Source of the DNA: DASQPR01 sp963797675
Lineage (GTDB): Bacteria > Actinomycetota > Actinomycetes > Mycobacteriales > Micromonosporaceae
Direction: 5' to 3'
NCBI GenBank assembly: GCA_963797675.1
Contig: CAWCQQ010000003.1
Coordinates: 205,940 to 269,939, forward strand
Length of the DNA stretch: 64,000 nucleotides
The stretch's first letter is position 1, and every line of letters begins with the position of its first letter. A program made the translations under genes and the position numbers. A model generated the notes under the pieces. That model worked only from the letters and a program-made list of their open reading frames with translations, ran no database searches and was not told the origin of the DNA. Of this stretch, positions 47,701 to 55,124 are shown piece after piece.

Positions 47701-49409
47701 CCCGCGGTATCCGCGTGACTCAGATCGGCCGTATCGGCGCGACCCGGTCCGGCCGCGTCGGTAACGCCCGATTCCGGGGCCGATCGGTCGTCTGCGGCCC
47801 GCCCGCCGGGCTCGGTGGCCGTGACTCGATCACGGCGAATGGGATCGCCGGACGGTCGATTCGACGTGGTGGCGCCGGTTTCCCGCGCCGCCGTACCGCC
47901 GGATGCGCTCGTCGTCGGCCGGTCCGCGACCGTCGGACCGCCGCCTCCGCCACCGCCGCCCTGGTAACCGAGATCCATCGCTCGAGCCTCGGTGATCGAT
48001 GCGCCTCCCGCGTCGTAGAAGGTGGTCTTCCCGCCCTGTTCGACGACGCTGACGCCACCGAGCTGCCGGTCGATGTGCAGATCGCCGGACCGGATGTCGA
48101 GCGAGATGGCGCCGGTCTCGGGATCGATCAGGACATGCGTCTCCTGGCCGATCCGGTTGTTGGCGGCGATCGACAGGTTCTCGCCGAACGCGTCCACGCC
48201 GTGCTGCACATGGAAGAAGCCGGCCATCGCCGCGCCGCTGCCCGCGCCCTGTTCCAGATCGGCCTTCCAGTGAACGTCGTCGGCGTTCCCGCTCCAGACC
48301 GCCAGGCCATCCCCGATCGCCGCCGTCGCGAGCCCGGCCGTGGCGCCGGACGCCATCTGTCCGAGGTACGAGCGACCACCCATCAGCCCGCCCATCACGG
48401 CGCCCTGAAGTGCCGCGGTGCCGGCCTCACGGCCGTCGATACCGGACCGATCTCCGGCCAGCATCTCCATGGACTGGACGAAGAGATCCTGGCCACCCAT
48501 GAACTTCGCGCCCTGCCACAGCTTCGGAGCGAGGTACTTCGTGAACTCCTTGCCGAACGTACTCTCCGCACCGTCCGAAATGATCTTGTTCAGTGCCTCG
48601 TCGCTGATACCTTCCAGTCCTTTGGCCGCGGCGTCCTCCGCGACCTTTCCGGTCCACTTCTCGGTGAGGTCGGCGGTGATCTTGTCGGCGAGTTCCTTGC
48701 GCATCTGATACGCGCCGCGGATCAGGGCCTTCCGCGCACCTGCATCGACCGTCTTGGTGAGCGCCTGACGCATCTCCTTGCGGATCACGTCCTTGAAGAA
48801 CTGACCGGCCAGCTTGTCCGCAACGCTGCGGGCGGTGATGTTCTTCAGCACATCCTTGGTGAGGAGGCGGGCACCGAGGCTGCCGATCTTCTCGAGGGCC
48901 TCTCGAGCAGCGACGGCGATCGCCTCGCGGGCAACCGCGAACGCTCCCGGCGCGGCCAGTGCCGAACTGCCGAATGAGATCGCGAGCGTAGCGATGATCA
49001 TGATCAGCGAGCCGATGAGGAAGCACAGATTCAGCGCGGTCATGAACTTTTCGGTCTCGACCTCGAGCGCGAAGCCGGAGGTCAGATCGGCCATGCCGGA
49101 GTAGAGCGAGACGGCCTGTTCGACCTGTTCCAGATATTGCTGCCAGTTCTGCTGGAACTGCATCGCCGCGCCGTCGCCACCCCAGCCCTGCAGAATCGGG
49201 TCGGCTGCGCGGTAGATATCCGCGGCGAACGCGTTGACCTGGTCGCGCGCCGCAGCCCAGGCATCGGCCAGGTCATGGAGGCGCTCGTCGTTGGCCTGCG
49301 GGACCTTGCCGTAGAGGAATTCGCCGACGATGGTCTTGGAACCCGGAAGATATTGGTCGATCTGGTCGAAGACGTCGAGGACCTCGGCCAGCCAGTGGTC
49401 GGCAGGCAC
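41757..49409 (-). CDS. Giant polymorphic toxin-like type VII effector with two RelA/SpoT-like domains
   Basis: A 2550-residue open frame beginning at GTG 49409, 3 bp after the preceding small gene. Residues 1-120 are a WXG/CpnT-like helical head (Trp76-Gly-Gly). Residues 123-155 hold one hydrophobic helix, followed by a helical region to 430. Residues about 470-690 are low complexity, with a degenerate 10-residue repeat (HADTAGPGRA type). Residues 690-960 are an unassigned domain. Residues about 1300-1470 resemble an ADP-ribosyltransferase whose active-site Glu pair is missing. Near 1577 lies HEYQHVEQL (zinc-protease-like). Residues 1622-1826 overlap a nested gene in another frame. Residues 1865-2060 and 2340-2550 are RelA/SpoT-like (R/K..S, Asp1933 and Glu2002; Asp2429 and Glu2498). 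Such proteins are toxins delivered to competitors. Whether all 2550 residues are one product is uncertain. Confidence 0.8.
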   Translation of the reverse strand: MPADHWLAEVLDVFDQIDQYLPGSKTIVGEFLYGKVPQANDERLHDLADAWAAARDQVNAFAADIYRAADPILQGWGGDGAAMQFQQNWQQYLEQVEQAVSLYSGMADLTSGFALEVETEKFMTALNLCFLIGSLIMIIATLAISFGSSALAAPGAFAVAREAIAVAAREALEKIGSLGARLLTKDVLKNITARSVADKLAGQFFKDVIRKEMRQALTKTVDAGARKALIRGAYQMRKELADKITADLTEKWTGKVAEDAAAKGLEGISDEALNKIISDGAESTFGKEFTKYLAPKLWQGAKFMGGQDLFVQSMEMLAGDRSGIDGREAGTAALQGAVMGGLMGGRSYLGQMASGATAGLATAAIGDGLAVWSGNADDVHWKADLEQGAGSGAAMAGFFHVQHGVDAFGENLSIAANNRIGQETHVLIDPETGAISLDIRSGDLHIDRQLGGVSVVEQGGKTTFYDAGGASITEARAMDLGYQGGGGGGGGPTVADRPTTSASGGTAARETGATTSNRPSGDPIRRDRVTATEPGGRAADDRSAPESGVTDAAGPGRADTADLSHADTAGSGHADTAGPGRADAAGPRHTEAADPGRTDPSDPRHADAASPGHADAGSPSRSDTGDPHRDVAPPTDTDRPSASGASEAGGRSPSELPAGRMTEASHGDGPQIGDHVARTDHSVTELDPSRVRYADPPAGIHDHAAGHHGADGTHAVGDTPEVVRQPVAPALPPVDVADGGRVWRSELPTDLAISADDHVGGLLRAAGEPHTWVDGQPPQIELRVDGGIDAQLARHIEHLRSDFDQRNPDGTPVRRPRVTVVGQRTHGEPMHLSDEIREQDARDRVPYLDAQARARYEVRIVDGRLYDQDDVPLHGHYVYVTEPGTHRAYAMEWGEEGRLGAKHSSLLAGGDVESAGEMRIEHGHVTELDNNSGHYVPTADHIFAQRDVLAAKGADLSGAHIRVVGPDRTPFSRSRGDASFRRAVDELGRPGEIDGVRRVESAPMGRDAAAGADATVRVTTTDGRVLEINATRVRDYLSATRPDGPDIDRFAADRRLSTPDADLAHQGADLLRSRIEGALDADRPSEPVLTEPTRPPRALADLDRALAGRLGEPPLLDADGRAVEPPPNPDAVVSAVRAVSDAQIHADVDAAGLPVEQADALKASLIDRRDAVIRQHERPPNPEEVRRMTDAARMYVRPETSGRDLYDVLREESHRKTADFSTGLTVHEAARALDDAAAVHGEPGGYAGRLDDFLNSPEGRAYHEDLVHLDLATAHGPHPEPDGVRFHEPSDETAAEAVAGQFADRSPAQRDALDRYAGPGSHTVDRYLRTDGQESGSGRADAFKIQSAMRPTDVDLRLHGGLDLRDLGVHDHGGLADLVGTSITVKGFLRVSGEEFGSAVHGDVRIDIDAPAGTHAVWMRAADGDRAGDLLLAAGTDLRVVDLTRLGADRYELRVRVDGYEDPAGLTGRLTHGGPADTALHDHEHLPRHFGDGRSNADVLEHGGDVPQTLDEVRRVADLIGIDLTGIRVDLVTDPVAIAAMDRRGLSAVTPLKDGGRVVRLGPAAFADRETLAATVAHEYQHVEQLRRGAEFTSDENRAALEHEADASEQPALERLRAGGEDGTHDDPVLSGDDLRPEGRGGPPGGGLDPGRRDQTRDDPGGRDGSPDHGADGRVREPGGPQDRPDDTAAGSDHAEPGERGDGTGDRGDSDRTAGVRVLRDLPDDRDGGAGGDADGTDRDVQRGDARPAEDDAVQPGPEGVEVQPGGGGAVPLRPDVPGGIEADHADRGGTDRAGLGDPAAERDGAAPADPDRGSGADGDGRDRVTPDVASGDVASNDGPADHTGETDAQRLERLAPGRLTDDQRQEIADAVGDGARRLADETLVKLDTIAGAVHGEMVDTKFRLKSAESVARKYLEVEDSYTVGEFLGSVNDLIRFSMELPENRYDIHSVLAELQMAGFRKADGSDLIDTDGAANFWRPGNRFYGLNMTLREPSTAHHLIELQFPTELSRHAGKQTHVLYETVRQPGIDFEERLDAHLTILQINKAEKLAEHLPDLSGLPEETRGELRLPEAKRVGFADWVEKFPGEWRRYLDSLPEGVTFEQVLARYDLTPRDIPRAGDIGLADHADDPVSHEHPEAPAETALDDADRIQPPVEPESDEPTDPTGGAEPTGPTDPHGGPGPIDQAAAHDETAPHDETAVHDASGGHDDGAPSQLPPADDRIGVADAQHAVLERLDHDSPELGSVVAKLLGDEAHALNLTESLRSPERQEQVLKVLEDLATGEALEPYEGQLPEFLAEHPGHGPMFEPVRSEINRVVGDDGVDRTRLDVYVAKMKAGDPALTVGPDPSSEQTALVKEYAERLKTQVEPAVRREILAIVAEIQADADGWIDVNSRSKKTGDLIDKVQRMAAGRENSPGRPHYRVGDAIDAVGARITVPDMRTLERALAAVVDRFGTGDGGRIVEIDNMYASPKSKSPEYRVIPMVVAIEVGGRPYSFELQLTTLRASVAADIEHNSIYKPYVPLSPLEELAVWRAFREAAALDQLETEND
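43934..44545 (-). CDS. Gene nested in the giant toxin frame (EF-Tu domain II-like)
   Basis: A 203-residue protein read in a different frame of the same strand, inside the giant toxin gene. An unusually strong ribosome site, GGGAGGGGAGG at 44556-44546, directly precedes ATG 44545, with a second ATG at 44536. The sequence is well structured: FSVETIFDLKGEGGLLVAG and GVIRPGMTLGDGTG resemble the beta-barrel domain II of EF-Tu-type proteins. MLFNLARKEWRFNRAAGVRYL and a helical end (AERIALDLGTRLPSETELHRR) follow. Third codon positions are nearly all G or C with a marked preference for G, unlike the C-rich codons around it. The giant frame here reads only Asp/Gly/Arg-rich filler. It may be an immunity or accessory gene captured by insertion; function unknown. 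Confidence 0.75.
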   Translation of the reverse strand: MAHMTIRFSVETIFDLKGEGGLLVAGWILGGVIRPGMTLGDGTGAQTTVLTVEFESPEDRRTGQTTLLLARTTPSPVSEGTVLVIEEIPTEPLEYEYYAIYPMTGTVAPGETPTVRTVMCSEVTLGPPRTMLFNLARKEWRFNRAAGVRYLFDLTYPEESKLITRTEAERIALDLGTRLPSETELHRRILIAEAEQTETGATE

Positions 49410-49412
49410 GAC

Positions 49413-49760
49413 TTACGCGGCGGTTCCGTCGATGTCCGAGGCGCTGCCGGCATCGGTGTCGGCATAGTTGAACATCGTGTTGACCACGACGTTGCCGATG
49501 TTCTGGGTGGTCGCTCCGATGCTCTTCGAACCGTCCATGAGCGTTTTCACCGACTCGCTGGTGTTGTCGTCACCGTGATAGTTGCCCAGAAACTTTCCGC
49601 TGAACTCGTCGTTGCCCCAGATCGCGGTGCCCTCGCTGCGGGTGATGTCGGCCAGCAGTGGCGCCATCGCCGACTGCAGCTCGGCCCCCTTGAGCACCAG
49701 GTCGTTGGCGGCCGACAGGATTTCGGGGATGCTCGTGTTGATGCTGACGTATTCACTCAT
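49413..49760 (-). CDS. Small WXG100-like type VII protein
   Basis: A 115-residue helical protein with a WXG-like centre, TAIWGNDEFSGKFLGNYHG, flanked by helices (ISAANDLVLKGAELQ-type residues 12-30 and SESVKTLMDGSKSIGATTQNI). It ends in an Asp/Ser-rich disordered tail. The ATG at 49760 overlaps the stop of the preceding gene by eight bases, and the stop lies 3 bp from the start of the giant toxin gene. Small WXG-like proteins encoded directly before LXG/CpnT-type toxins typically pair with the toxin head as export partners, and that is the most likely role here (inference from position). Confidence 0.78.
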   Translation of the reverse strand: MSEYVSINTSIPEILSAANDLVLKGAELQSAMAPLLADITRSEGTAIWGNDEFSGKFLGNYHGDDNTSESVKTLMDGSKSIGATTQNIGNVVVNTMFNYADTDAGSASDIDGTAA

Positions 49761-50160
49761 CGTCGGCACTCACTTCCTTGAGGACATCGGCATCGTGCTG
49801 TCGGGCCATCCGCATGGCGGGCGAATCAGCCCCCAGCCCGAGGCCCGCATCACGCGGAATGTTCTGGTCGAGGATCTCGGCGCCGTCCCGGATCACGTTG
49901 TCCACGGCCGCGTGCACGGTCGCGATGATCGAGGCCGCCAACGCTTTGGAGTTCGGTTTGCGATAGACGCGCGGGTCGATGTCGAGTTCGATGAGCTGTC
50001 CGCGCGGACCGACGACGGCCTTCACCATCCGGTCCTCCGACCAGGCGGTGCCGGTCACCCGCATCAGCGCTCGCTGCATGCTGCCCACCCGGTCCAACGA
50101 GCGTCGGAGATCGCCGACCATGGATTCGATGGCCGTCCAGTTCGGACGTTGCCGATCCAT
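49753..50160 (-). CDS. YbaB/EbfC-like DNA-binding family protein
   Basis: A 135-residue protein with the YbaB/EbfC layout: an N-terminal coiled helix (ESMVGDLRRSLDRVGSMQRAL), then strands VTGTAWSEDRMVKAVVGPRGQLIELDIDP, then a C-terminal helix (LAASIIATVHAAVDNVI). YbaB proteins are small dimeric nucleoid-associated factors. Relatives that sit at the head of type VII effector operons may instead be partners of the secreted proteins. ATG 50160 is preceded by a GGGGGGTG ribosome site; a longer frame to 51186 is antisense to a neighbouring gene. It is the first gene of the toxin operon and is divergent from the 382-residue protein. Confidence 0.85.
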   Translation of the reverse strand: MDRQRPNWTAIESMVGDLRRSLDRVGSMQRALMRVTGTAWSEDRMVKAVVGPRGQLIELDIDPRVYRKPNSKALAASIIATVHAAVDNVIRDGAEILDQNIPRDAGLGLGADSPAMRMARQHDADVLKEVSADDE

Positions 50161-50349
50161 CGCACACCCCCCGCGTCTCTGATCTGCTGATGCTATTACC
50201 CGGGCCCGAACCGGGCCACCCCGTGCGTCTGCGGACGCGAAGCGTCGCAGTATTCGCATAGGATGGCCGGTGCATCGGCTCGTACGATCCACGTCGATGT
50301 CGAGCCACACGAGCTGTCCACGCGGCCTGATCACGGGAGGACCAGGGCC

Positions 50350-51498
50350 ATGACACACGACGACGACCGTGATAACGGGCCCTACCAGAGCGATACCGAC
50401 CAGAACACGTCGAAGGCCTGGCTCGGAGACTTCACGAAGATCGACGCGAAGCTTTCCGGCATGTCCGACTACGCCAAGGCGTTGATGACCATCTCCGACA
50501 ACCTGCAGACCCACCGGATCCGGGTCACCCAGCAGATCGGTTCGGTGCTCACCGATGGCGCATTCCTCGGCGGGTTTCCCGAGGTGAGCTACGCCGCGAC
50601 GTTGCACGGGCAGAACTTCTCCGAGTTCAACCAATATCTGCAGAACCTCTACGACGGTCTGCAGCACAGCGGCAACGCAGCGCAGGCCATTGCCGACTCC
50701 TACGGCGACAAGGATGGTTTCTCCGCCGTCTCGCTCAACGACGTGCGTTTCGCGTTCGCCGAGCCGGGAGCGACGCGGCCGGCCGGGCTGCCGTCGTTCT
50801 ATGGCGAGACGTTCTCGCAGCAGCAGGCCAAGGCGCAGGCCGCGGCGGCGAAGGACGGCAAGACGGCCGCTCATCCGGACGCCATCTGGGCGCTCACCAC
50901 GTCGTCCACCGACGATGCGGGCAACACCTACTCGACCTACACCGATCAGTACGGTGACGTTCGCAGTATCTCGGTGGTGATCGATGCCACGGGTCACAAG
51001 ATCACGACGATGACCGGCCCGGAAGGAAAGACGGTCACCGACGAGATGACCTACAGCTTCGAATTCGGCAGCTACACCACCACGACTTCCACCGACCCGA
51101 CCGGCAAGGTCAGCACCGCGGAGACGAATACGACGTACGCCGGGAACACCACTACCACAGAGTCGGCCAGTGACGGTAAGACGCACTCGGTGACCACCGT
51201 GACGTATAACGCGAACGGCAGCCAGACCACGTCAACGTACTCGGTGGACGCCTCGGGCAGCCGCACGCTCACCCAGCAGGTCACGGTCGGCCAGGACAAT
51301 ACCGTTCAACTCGGTGCGCCGGATTCGCCGTCGAACGACGCTCTCGCCGCCGACAACGCCGTGGCGCAGAAGGGCGACGACGCTCAACGCACGCACATCG
51401 TTGCGCCTGGTCCGCCGAACACCCGCGTCGCCGACCTGGGCGGCGGCTCGGGTCAGGATGCCGGTGCCAACGGCTCCGCCGGCACGACGACGGCCTGA
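50350..51498 (+). CDS. Type VII secretion-linked protein with Thr-rich beta repeats
   Basis: A 382-residue protein starting at ATG 50350, which follows GGGAGG by nine bases. Residues 20-130 are helical and WXG-like in spacing (AWLGDFTKIDAKLSGMSDYAKALM, FSEFNQYLQNLYDGLQHSG). Residues 180-310 are short Thr/Ser-rich beta repeats (DDAGNTYSTYTDQYGDV, SYTTTTSTDPTGKVST, NGSQTTSTYSVDASGS) like those of RHS-type wall proteins. The tail is Gly/Ala-rich and disordered. No Sec signal is visible, which agrees with type VII export of the helical head. It lies 56 bp before the next large substrate-like gene. Family not known; a substrate role is inferred. Confidence 0.72.
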   Translation: MTHDDDRDNGPYQSDTDQNTSKAWLGDFTKIDAKLSGMSDYAKALMTISDNLQTHRIRVTQQIGSVLTDGAFLGGFPEVSYAATLHGQNFSEFNQYLQNLYDGLQHSGNAAQAIADSYGDKDGFSAVSLNDVRFAFAEPGATRPAGLPSFYGETFSQQQAKAQAAAAKDGKTAAHPDAIWALTTSSTDDAGNTYSTYTDQYGDVRSISVVIDATGHKITTMTGPEGKTVTDEMTYSFEFGSYTTTTSTDPTGKVSTAETNTTYAGNTTTTESASDGKTHSVTTVTYNANGSQTTSTYSVDASGSRTLTQQVTVGQDNTVQLGAPDSPSNDALAADNAVAQKGDDAQRTHIVAPGPPNTRVADLGGGSGQDAGANGSAGTTTA

Positions 51499-51554
51499 CG
51501 ACTCACGACGCAACGACGACCCACGACGACGGCTCACGACGCAACGGGGATGTG

Positions 51555-53369
51555 ATGGTGGACTACTGGGGAGCTTCGGCCAACTACTACTCGAACGGCC
51601 CGGAGGGGTTCGGTTCGTGGTACACGCAGCCGGACCGCGACGCCGAGGTCACGTTCACGCCGGCCGTCAGCCTGGACAAGAACGGCAACCCGGTCGACTC
51701 CGGCACCTCGATCGATGCGTTCCATCAACAGTTGCAGAACTCGCAACCGGCCCACCTTCAAGCGCTGGCCGATCAGTGGCAGAACATGTACTACCTGCTG
51801 TACGCGATCCGCACGCAGATCTTCGACGAGAGCACCACGCTGGCCGAGGAGAAGTGGAAGTCGGGCGCCGCACGCGACGCGTTCCTGAAGGCCGGGCCGG
51901 GCGCGGCGCTGGCCTATCTGGATCCCTGGATGGACGCGGCACTGGCCAACCAGAGTGCGCTGAGCGCGATCGTGAACATCGTCCTGGAATATCAGGCGAA
52001 GATCGAACCGCTCTGGGCCGAATACAAACAGGCCGTCCAGGACGCACAGAACGTTTCGGGGTGGCATCAGTTCGACGCGTGGTGGGTGAGCTACGACGTG
52101 TTCGGCGGCAGCGACCAGCACGACCTCGACGCCAACCTCGCCACTGACCGGGCCAACGCGACGAAGGATGTGCAGACGAAGTACAACATCAAGGCGCAGG
52201 CCATGGCGTGGAGCATGGCGCAGGAGATGTTCGACTCATACTCGTTGTTCAGCGGTGGCCACGGTCCGGTCTACGAGGCGCCGGATGCCGTGGTGGACAG
52301 CCCCAACGGGCCGAGATTCCCCGGCGGTATTCCGGGCGGCGTCGGCGGCACCCCGCAGCTCCCTGGCGTACCGGTTCCGCCGCCGATGCCCGCTCTGCCG
52401 ACGCCGCCGCCAGGGCTCACGCCGCCGCTCGGCACGCCGACGCCACCGACGCTCCCTACGGTGCCAGCGGCACCCGCGGCGCCGACCGTACCGGTCGCCG
52501 GCACCGGGCTGTCGGTCCCCGGGATCGGCGTCGGCCTTGCCGGGTTGGGCCTTGCCGGTGTCGGTCTGCCTCCGGCCGAACCGACGGCTGTACCGGGCGG
52601 TCTGACGAATCCATTTCAGGCGCCGAAGCTGCCCGGCAGCAGCGGACTCATCTCCCGATCGGCCGGCGATCTTGAGGCGGACGCCCGGCTGAGTGCGTCA
52701 TCGCTGCCCGCCAGCGCTCTGTCCAAGGGTCTGCGCAATCTCACCCGCCGCCCGCAGGGCGAGCCGGAGACGCCGGCCGGCAGCCGCCGCTCGGGCCGTC
52801 GCAACGCCGACAATGCCGTCGCCGCGCGCGATCCGGGCCAGGAAGACCTGTTCGGCGGCAACGGTGCCCGGGTGACGCCACCGGTTCTCAACAATCGGCG
52901 GCGCGGGCGCTCGACGACGTCCACACCACCGGGCGTCCTGAGCGACGAACTGAGCACCGACCTGCCGGGGCGCAGCGACGCCGTACGCTCCGTGCTCGGC
53001 CGTCTGAGCCGGACCGGCGGTGCGGAAGCCGGCGAGGTCGACACGACGATGCCGGCCCTGCGCGCGCCCGGCCCGGCCACGGGTGGCGGGACGGTGTCCG
53101 GGCTCGAGGAGGTGCCGCGTGGTCTCCGCGCCGCCCCGGTCCAACGTGGACAGTCGACGATCGGGCGGGCGCCGCAGACCACGCCGGACAATCACCGAAG
53201 CGACGCCCGCAGGATGACGTCGCAGCGGCCCGGAGAGCTTCCCGATTCTGCCGTGATCGCGGACGAGCAGGCGTTCATCGTTGAAACGCCGGGCGGCAGC
53301 GTCCTTGCTGCCCGTACGGATGACGCCGGGCCGGTGCCGGATGCCAAGGCCCAGGTGCGGGGGAACTAG
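51555..53369 (+). CDS. Pro-rich type VII substrate-like protein (EspB/PPE-like layout)
   Basis: A 604-residue protein. Residues 1-220 are a long helical bundle with a WxG-like turn (LAEEKWKSGAARDAFLKAGPG) and a possible export motif (WAEYKQAVQDA, Tyr-x-x-x-Val-x-Asp). Residues 245-320 are Pro-rich (GIPGGVGGTPQLPGVP, PPPMPALPTPPPGL), followed by a hydrophobic Gly/Leu stretch (GIGVGLAGLGLAGVGLP), and the rest is disordered and Arg/Ser-rich. The architecture recalls EspB and PPE proteins: helical secretion head plus flexible tail. The start may be GTG 51552 or ATG 51555; ACGGGG lies five bases before the latter. It is convergent with the SseB-like gene (four-base overlap of ends). Confidence 0.72.
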   Translation: MVDYWGASANYYSNGPEGFGSWYTQPDRDAEVTFTPAVSLDKNGNPVDSGTSIDAFHQQLQNSQPAHLQALADQWQNMYYLLYAIRTQIFDESTTLAEEKWKSGAARDAFLKAGPGAALAYLDPWMDAALANQSALSAIVNIVLEYQAKIEPLWAEYKQAVQDAQNVSGWHQFDAWWVSYDVFGGSDQHDLDANLATDRANATKDVQTKYNIKAQAMAWSMAQEMFDSYSLFSGGHGPVYEAPDAVVDSPNGPRFPGGIPGGVGGTPQLPGVPVPPPMPALPTPPPGLTPPLGTPTPPTLPTVPAAPAAPTVPVAGTGLSVPGIGVGLAGLGLAGVGLPPAEPTAVPGGLTNPFQAPKLPGSSGLISRSAGDLEADARLSASSLPASALSKGLRNLTRRPQGEPETPAGSRRSGRRNADNAVAARDPGQEDLFGGNGARVTPPVLNNRRRGRSTTSTPPGVLSDELSTDLPGRSDAVRSVLGRLSRTGGAEAGEVDTTMPALRAPGPATGGGTVSGLEEVPRGLRAAPVQRGQSTIGRAPQTTPDNHRSDARRMTSQRPGELPDSAVIADEQAFIVETPGGSVLAARTDDAGPVPDAKAQVRGN

Positions 53370-54174
53370 GTCAGGTCGACGCCGACGGTGACGGCGAGCG
53401 CGGACAGGTACGCCCCCGGCACGGTCACGACTCGGCCGCCGGTCGTCACGGCCAGATCGTAGGTCGGGTCGGGCCACGCGACGGCGAGCGCCGTGAACGG
53501 TACGACGATGCCGTACGCGCTCTCCGGCGGCCGCCCCGGCATCGTCGCCACCTCGATCGTCGTCCGTACGGTCGGCTCGCCGGGCGCCGGACGATCGACC
53601 TCCACCTGCGTCAGGCACCACGGAAAGTCCGTGCCGAGCAGCTCATCGGTTCGGACCGGGCGCCGAGCCGGCAGGAACACGTCGCAGTCCACCAGCGCGT
53701 CCAGGTAACCGTTGCCGTCTCCGCCGGCCGCGGCCACGATGACCGCTTCGGCCCGCCCTTCGGCCATCAACTCGGCGGCGGTGGCAATCGTGATGGCACC
53801 ACCTGCCGCGTCGGCGACCGCGTCGATGGTCAGGTAGGCGTCGATCGGGCTGCCCGGATTGATCGCGAGCCGCCACGTCGGAGACGGCCACTTCTGCAGC
53901 AGTTCGGCGTACGTCGTGATGGTGTACGCACCGATCGCACGCCCGAGTGCCCGCTGAGACCGTCCGGCGACGTGAACACCGGCAGATAGACGTGCCCGAA
54001 CAGATCCATGGTCAAGAACCGTTGCCGGGCCTGCGGATCCGTCTCGACGAACGCCGGCAGGATCAGGTCGGCATCGACGATGAGCTGGAAGAATCCGCTC
54101 CGATCCGAGCCGGTAATGGCCGCGGCGAGAGCTTGTTCCCGATCGTTCGCCGAAGCCCAGGAACCGGCGGTCAC
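53366..54174 (-). pseudogene. SseB-like protein, frameshifted
   Basis: The gene begins at GTG 54174, coupled to the SUKH gene by GTGA. The first frame reads SWASANDREQALAAAITGSD, then FFQLIVDADLILPAF and FGHVYLPVFTSPDGL. At about 53955-53965 the reading must shift by one base to continue as RALGRAIGAYTITTYAELL, WPSPTWRLAINPGSPIDAYL and, further on, a second SseB-like unit (GYLDALVDCDVFLPARRP, WCLTQVEVDR) to the stop at 53366. SseB-fold proteins are common in type VII loci, where they may be chaperones or immunity-like factors. One missing base explains the break; without it the product would be about 265 residues. Confidence 0.78.
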
Positions 54175-55124
54175 GATGCCGCTACCGCGGGTGCGCGGCG
54201 GGCGACCGGCAGCGCGTCGCCCATCCGAGGCAGTGAGACCGGCCATGCGGTCCCGTCCGCCGCAGCGAACGCGCGCGATCGTAGCCGGGCCGGGATCGCT
54301 CGCAAACCGGCCCAGAACGCGTCGAAGTCGTCCGCGCAGCGGTGCAACAGCCGGTCGCAGATGTCGGCGGCGGTGAGATCGTCACGGTCGCGACGGTCGT
54401 CGCTGTCGTAGAACCAGATCGATCCGGCGTCCGCGCCACGCATCCGGATCGCGAGCAGGCCACCGTGCACGTACCCGATCGGCAGGTAGTCAGCGGTCAG
54501 CCGATCACGGAACGCGGCATAGACAAATCCCAGGTCGGTCATCCGGTCGCGTCGCGCAAACCCGAACAACGGCTGATCAAGAACAAATCCACACCCCGGG
54601 TGTACGGCCGGCCATGCGCTCCCGGCACCGTTGGTCTCGGCCAGGAACCGCCGGTACGCAGCGGGCAATTCGCCCAGCCGCCGATCCGCATCGGCCAGGG
54701 TCTCCTCGGCCAGCCGCTGGTCGAATACGCGGTCCGGCGGCGGGCCGACGCATCCGGCGATGCCACGGTCGTCATGCTCGGCGGCGCCGGTCGCGACCCC
54801 ACCCCGGTGCCGGCTCGCCAGATAGAGCTCGATCGGGACGAGCACGATCGTCCGGCACATCTCCAGATGCGCCCAGGTCCAGCCGGGCGGCGTACGCAGG
54901 GCGGCCAGACCGGTCCAGAGCGGATCACCGGTGCCGTCCATCACCGCGTTGGCGGTCAGCACGTCGTGCACCCGCGCCTCGTCGACGCCCTGCCCCGGCG
55001 CGACCAGCGGCAACCGTACGGCAGCCCGCGCGTACGGCAGCCAGTCCGGGAATCCGTGTGCACCGATGGCGAGCCCGTCCCGGTATCGGACCCGCAGCGT
55101 CGGCGCCTCGAACTCAACGATCAC
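54171..55124 (-). CDS. SMI1/KNR4 (SUKH) family protein
   Basis: A 317-residue cytoplasmic protein whose C-terminal half carries the SUKH fold: RRLGELPAAYRRFLAETNGAG, the Trp/Pro turn SAWPAVHPGCGFVLDQPLFGF, and YVHGGLLAIRMRGADAG with SIWFYDSDD. SUKH proteins are the most widespread immunity proteins of bacterial toxin systems. The N-terminal half (PDWLPYARAAVRLPLV, TPPGWTWAHLEMCRTIVLVPIELYLA) is unassigned. It is coupled on both sides (ATGA with the SUKH-3-like gene, GTGA with the SseB-like gene), so the three make an operon. The obvious candidate target is the giant effector, but which of its domains would be neutralised cannot be told. Confidence 0.8.
   Translation of the reverse strand: MIVEFEAPTLRVRYRDGLAIGAHGFPDWLPYARAAVRLPLVAPGQGVDEARVHDVLTANAVMDGTGDPLWTGLAALRTPPGWTWAHLEMCRTIVLVPIELYLASRHRGGVATGAAEHDDRGIAGCVGPPPDRVFDQRLAEETLADADRRLGELPAAYRRFLAETNGAGSAWPAVHPGCGFVLDQPLFGFARRDRMTDLGFVYAAFRDRLTADYLPIGYVHGGLLAIRMRGADAGSIWFYDSDDRRDRDDLTAADICDRLLHRCADDFDAFWAGLRAIPARLRSRAFAAADGTAWPVSLPRMGDALPVARRAPAVAAS

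Noticed and set aside
44328..48977. 1549-codon open frame on the plus strand, antisense to the giant toxin gene
   Set aside because: Its translation is Arg/Val/Gly/Asp-rich without domains, and the opposite strand has clear protein motifs and coupled neighbours. Long antisense frames are expected in GC-rich DNA.
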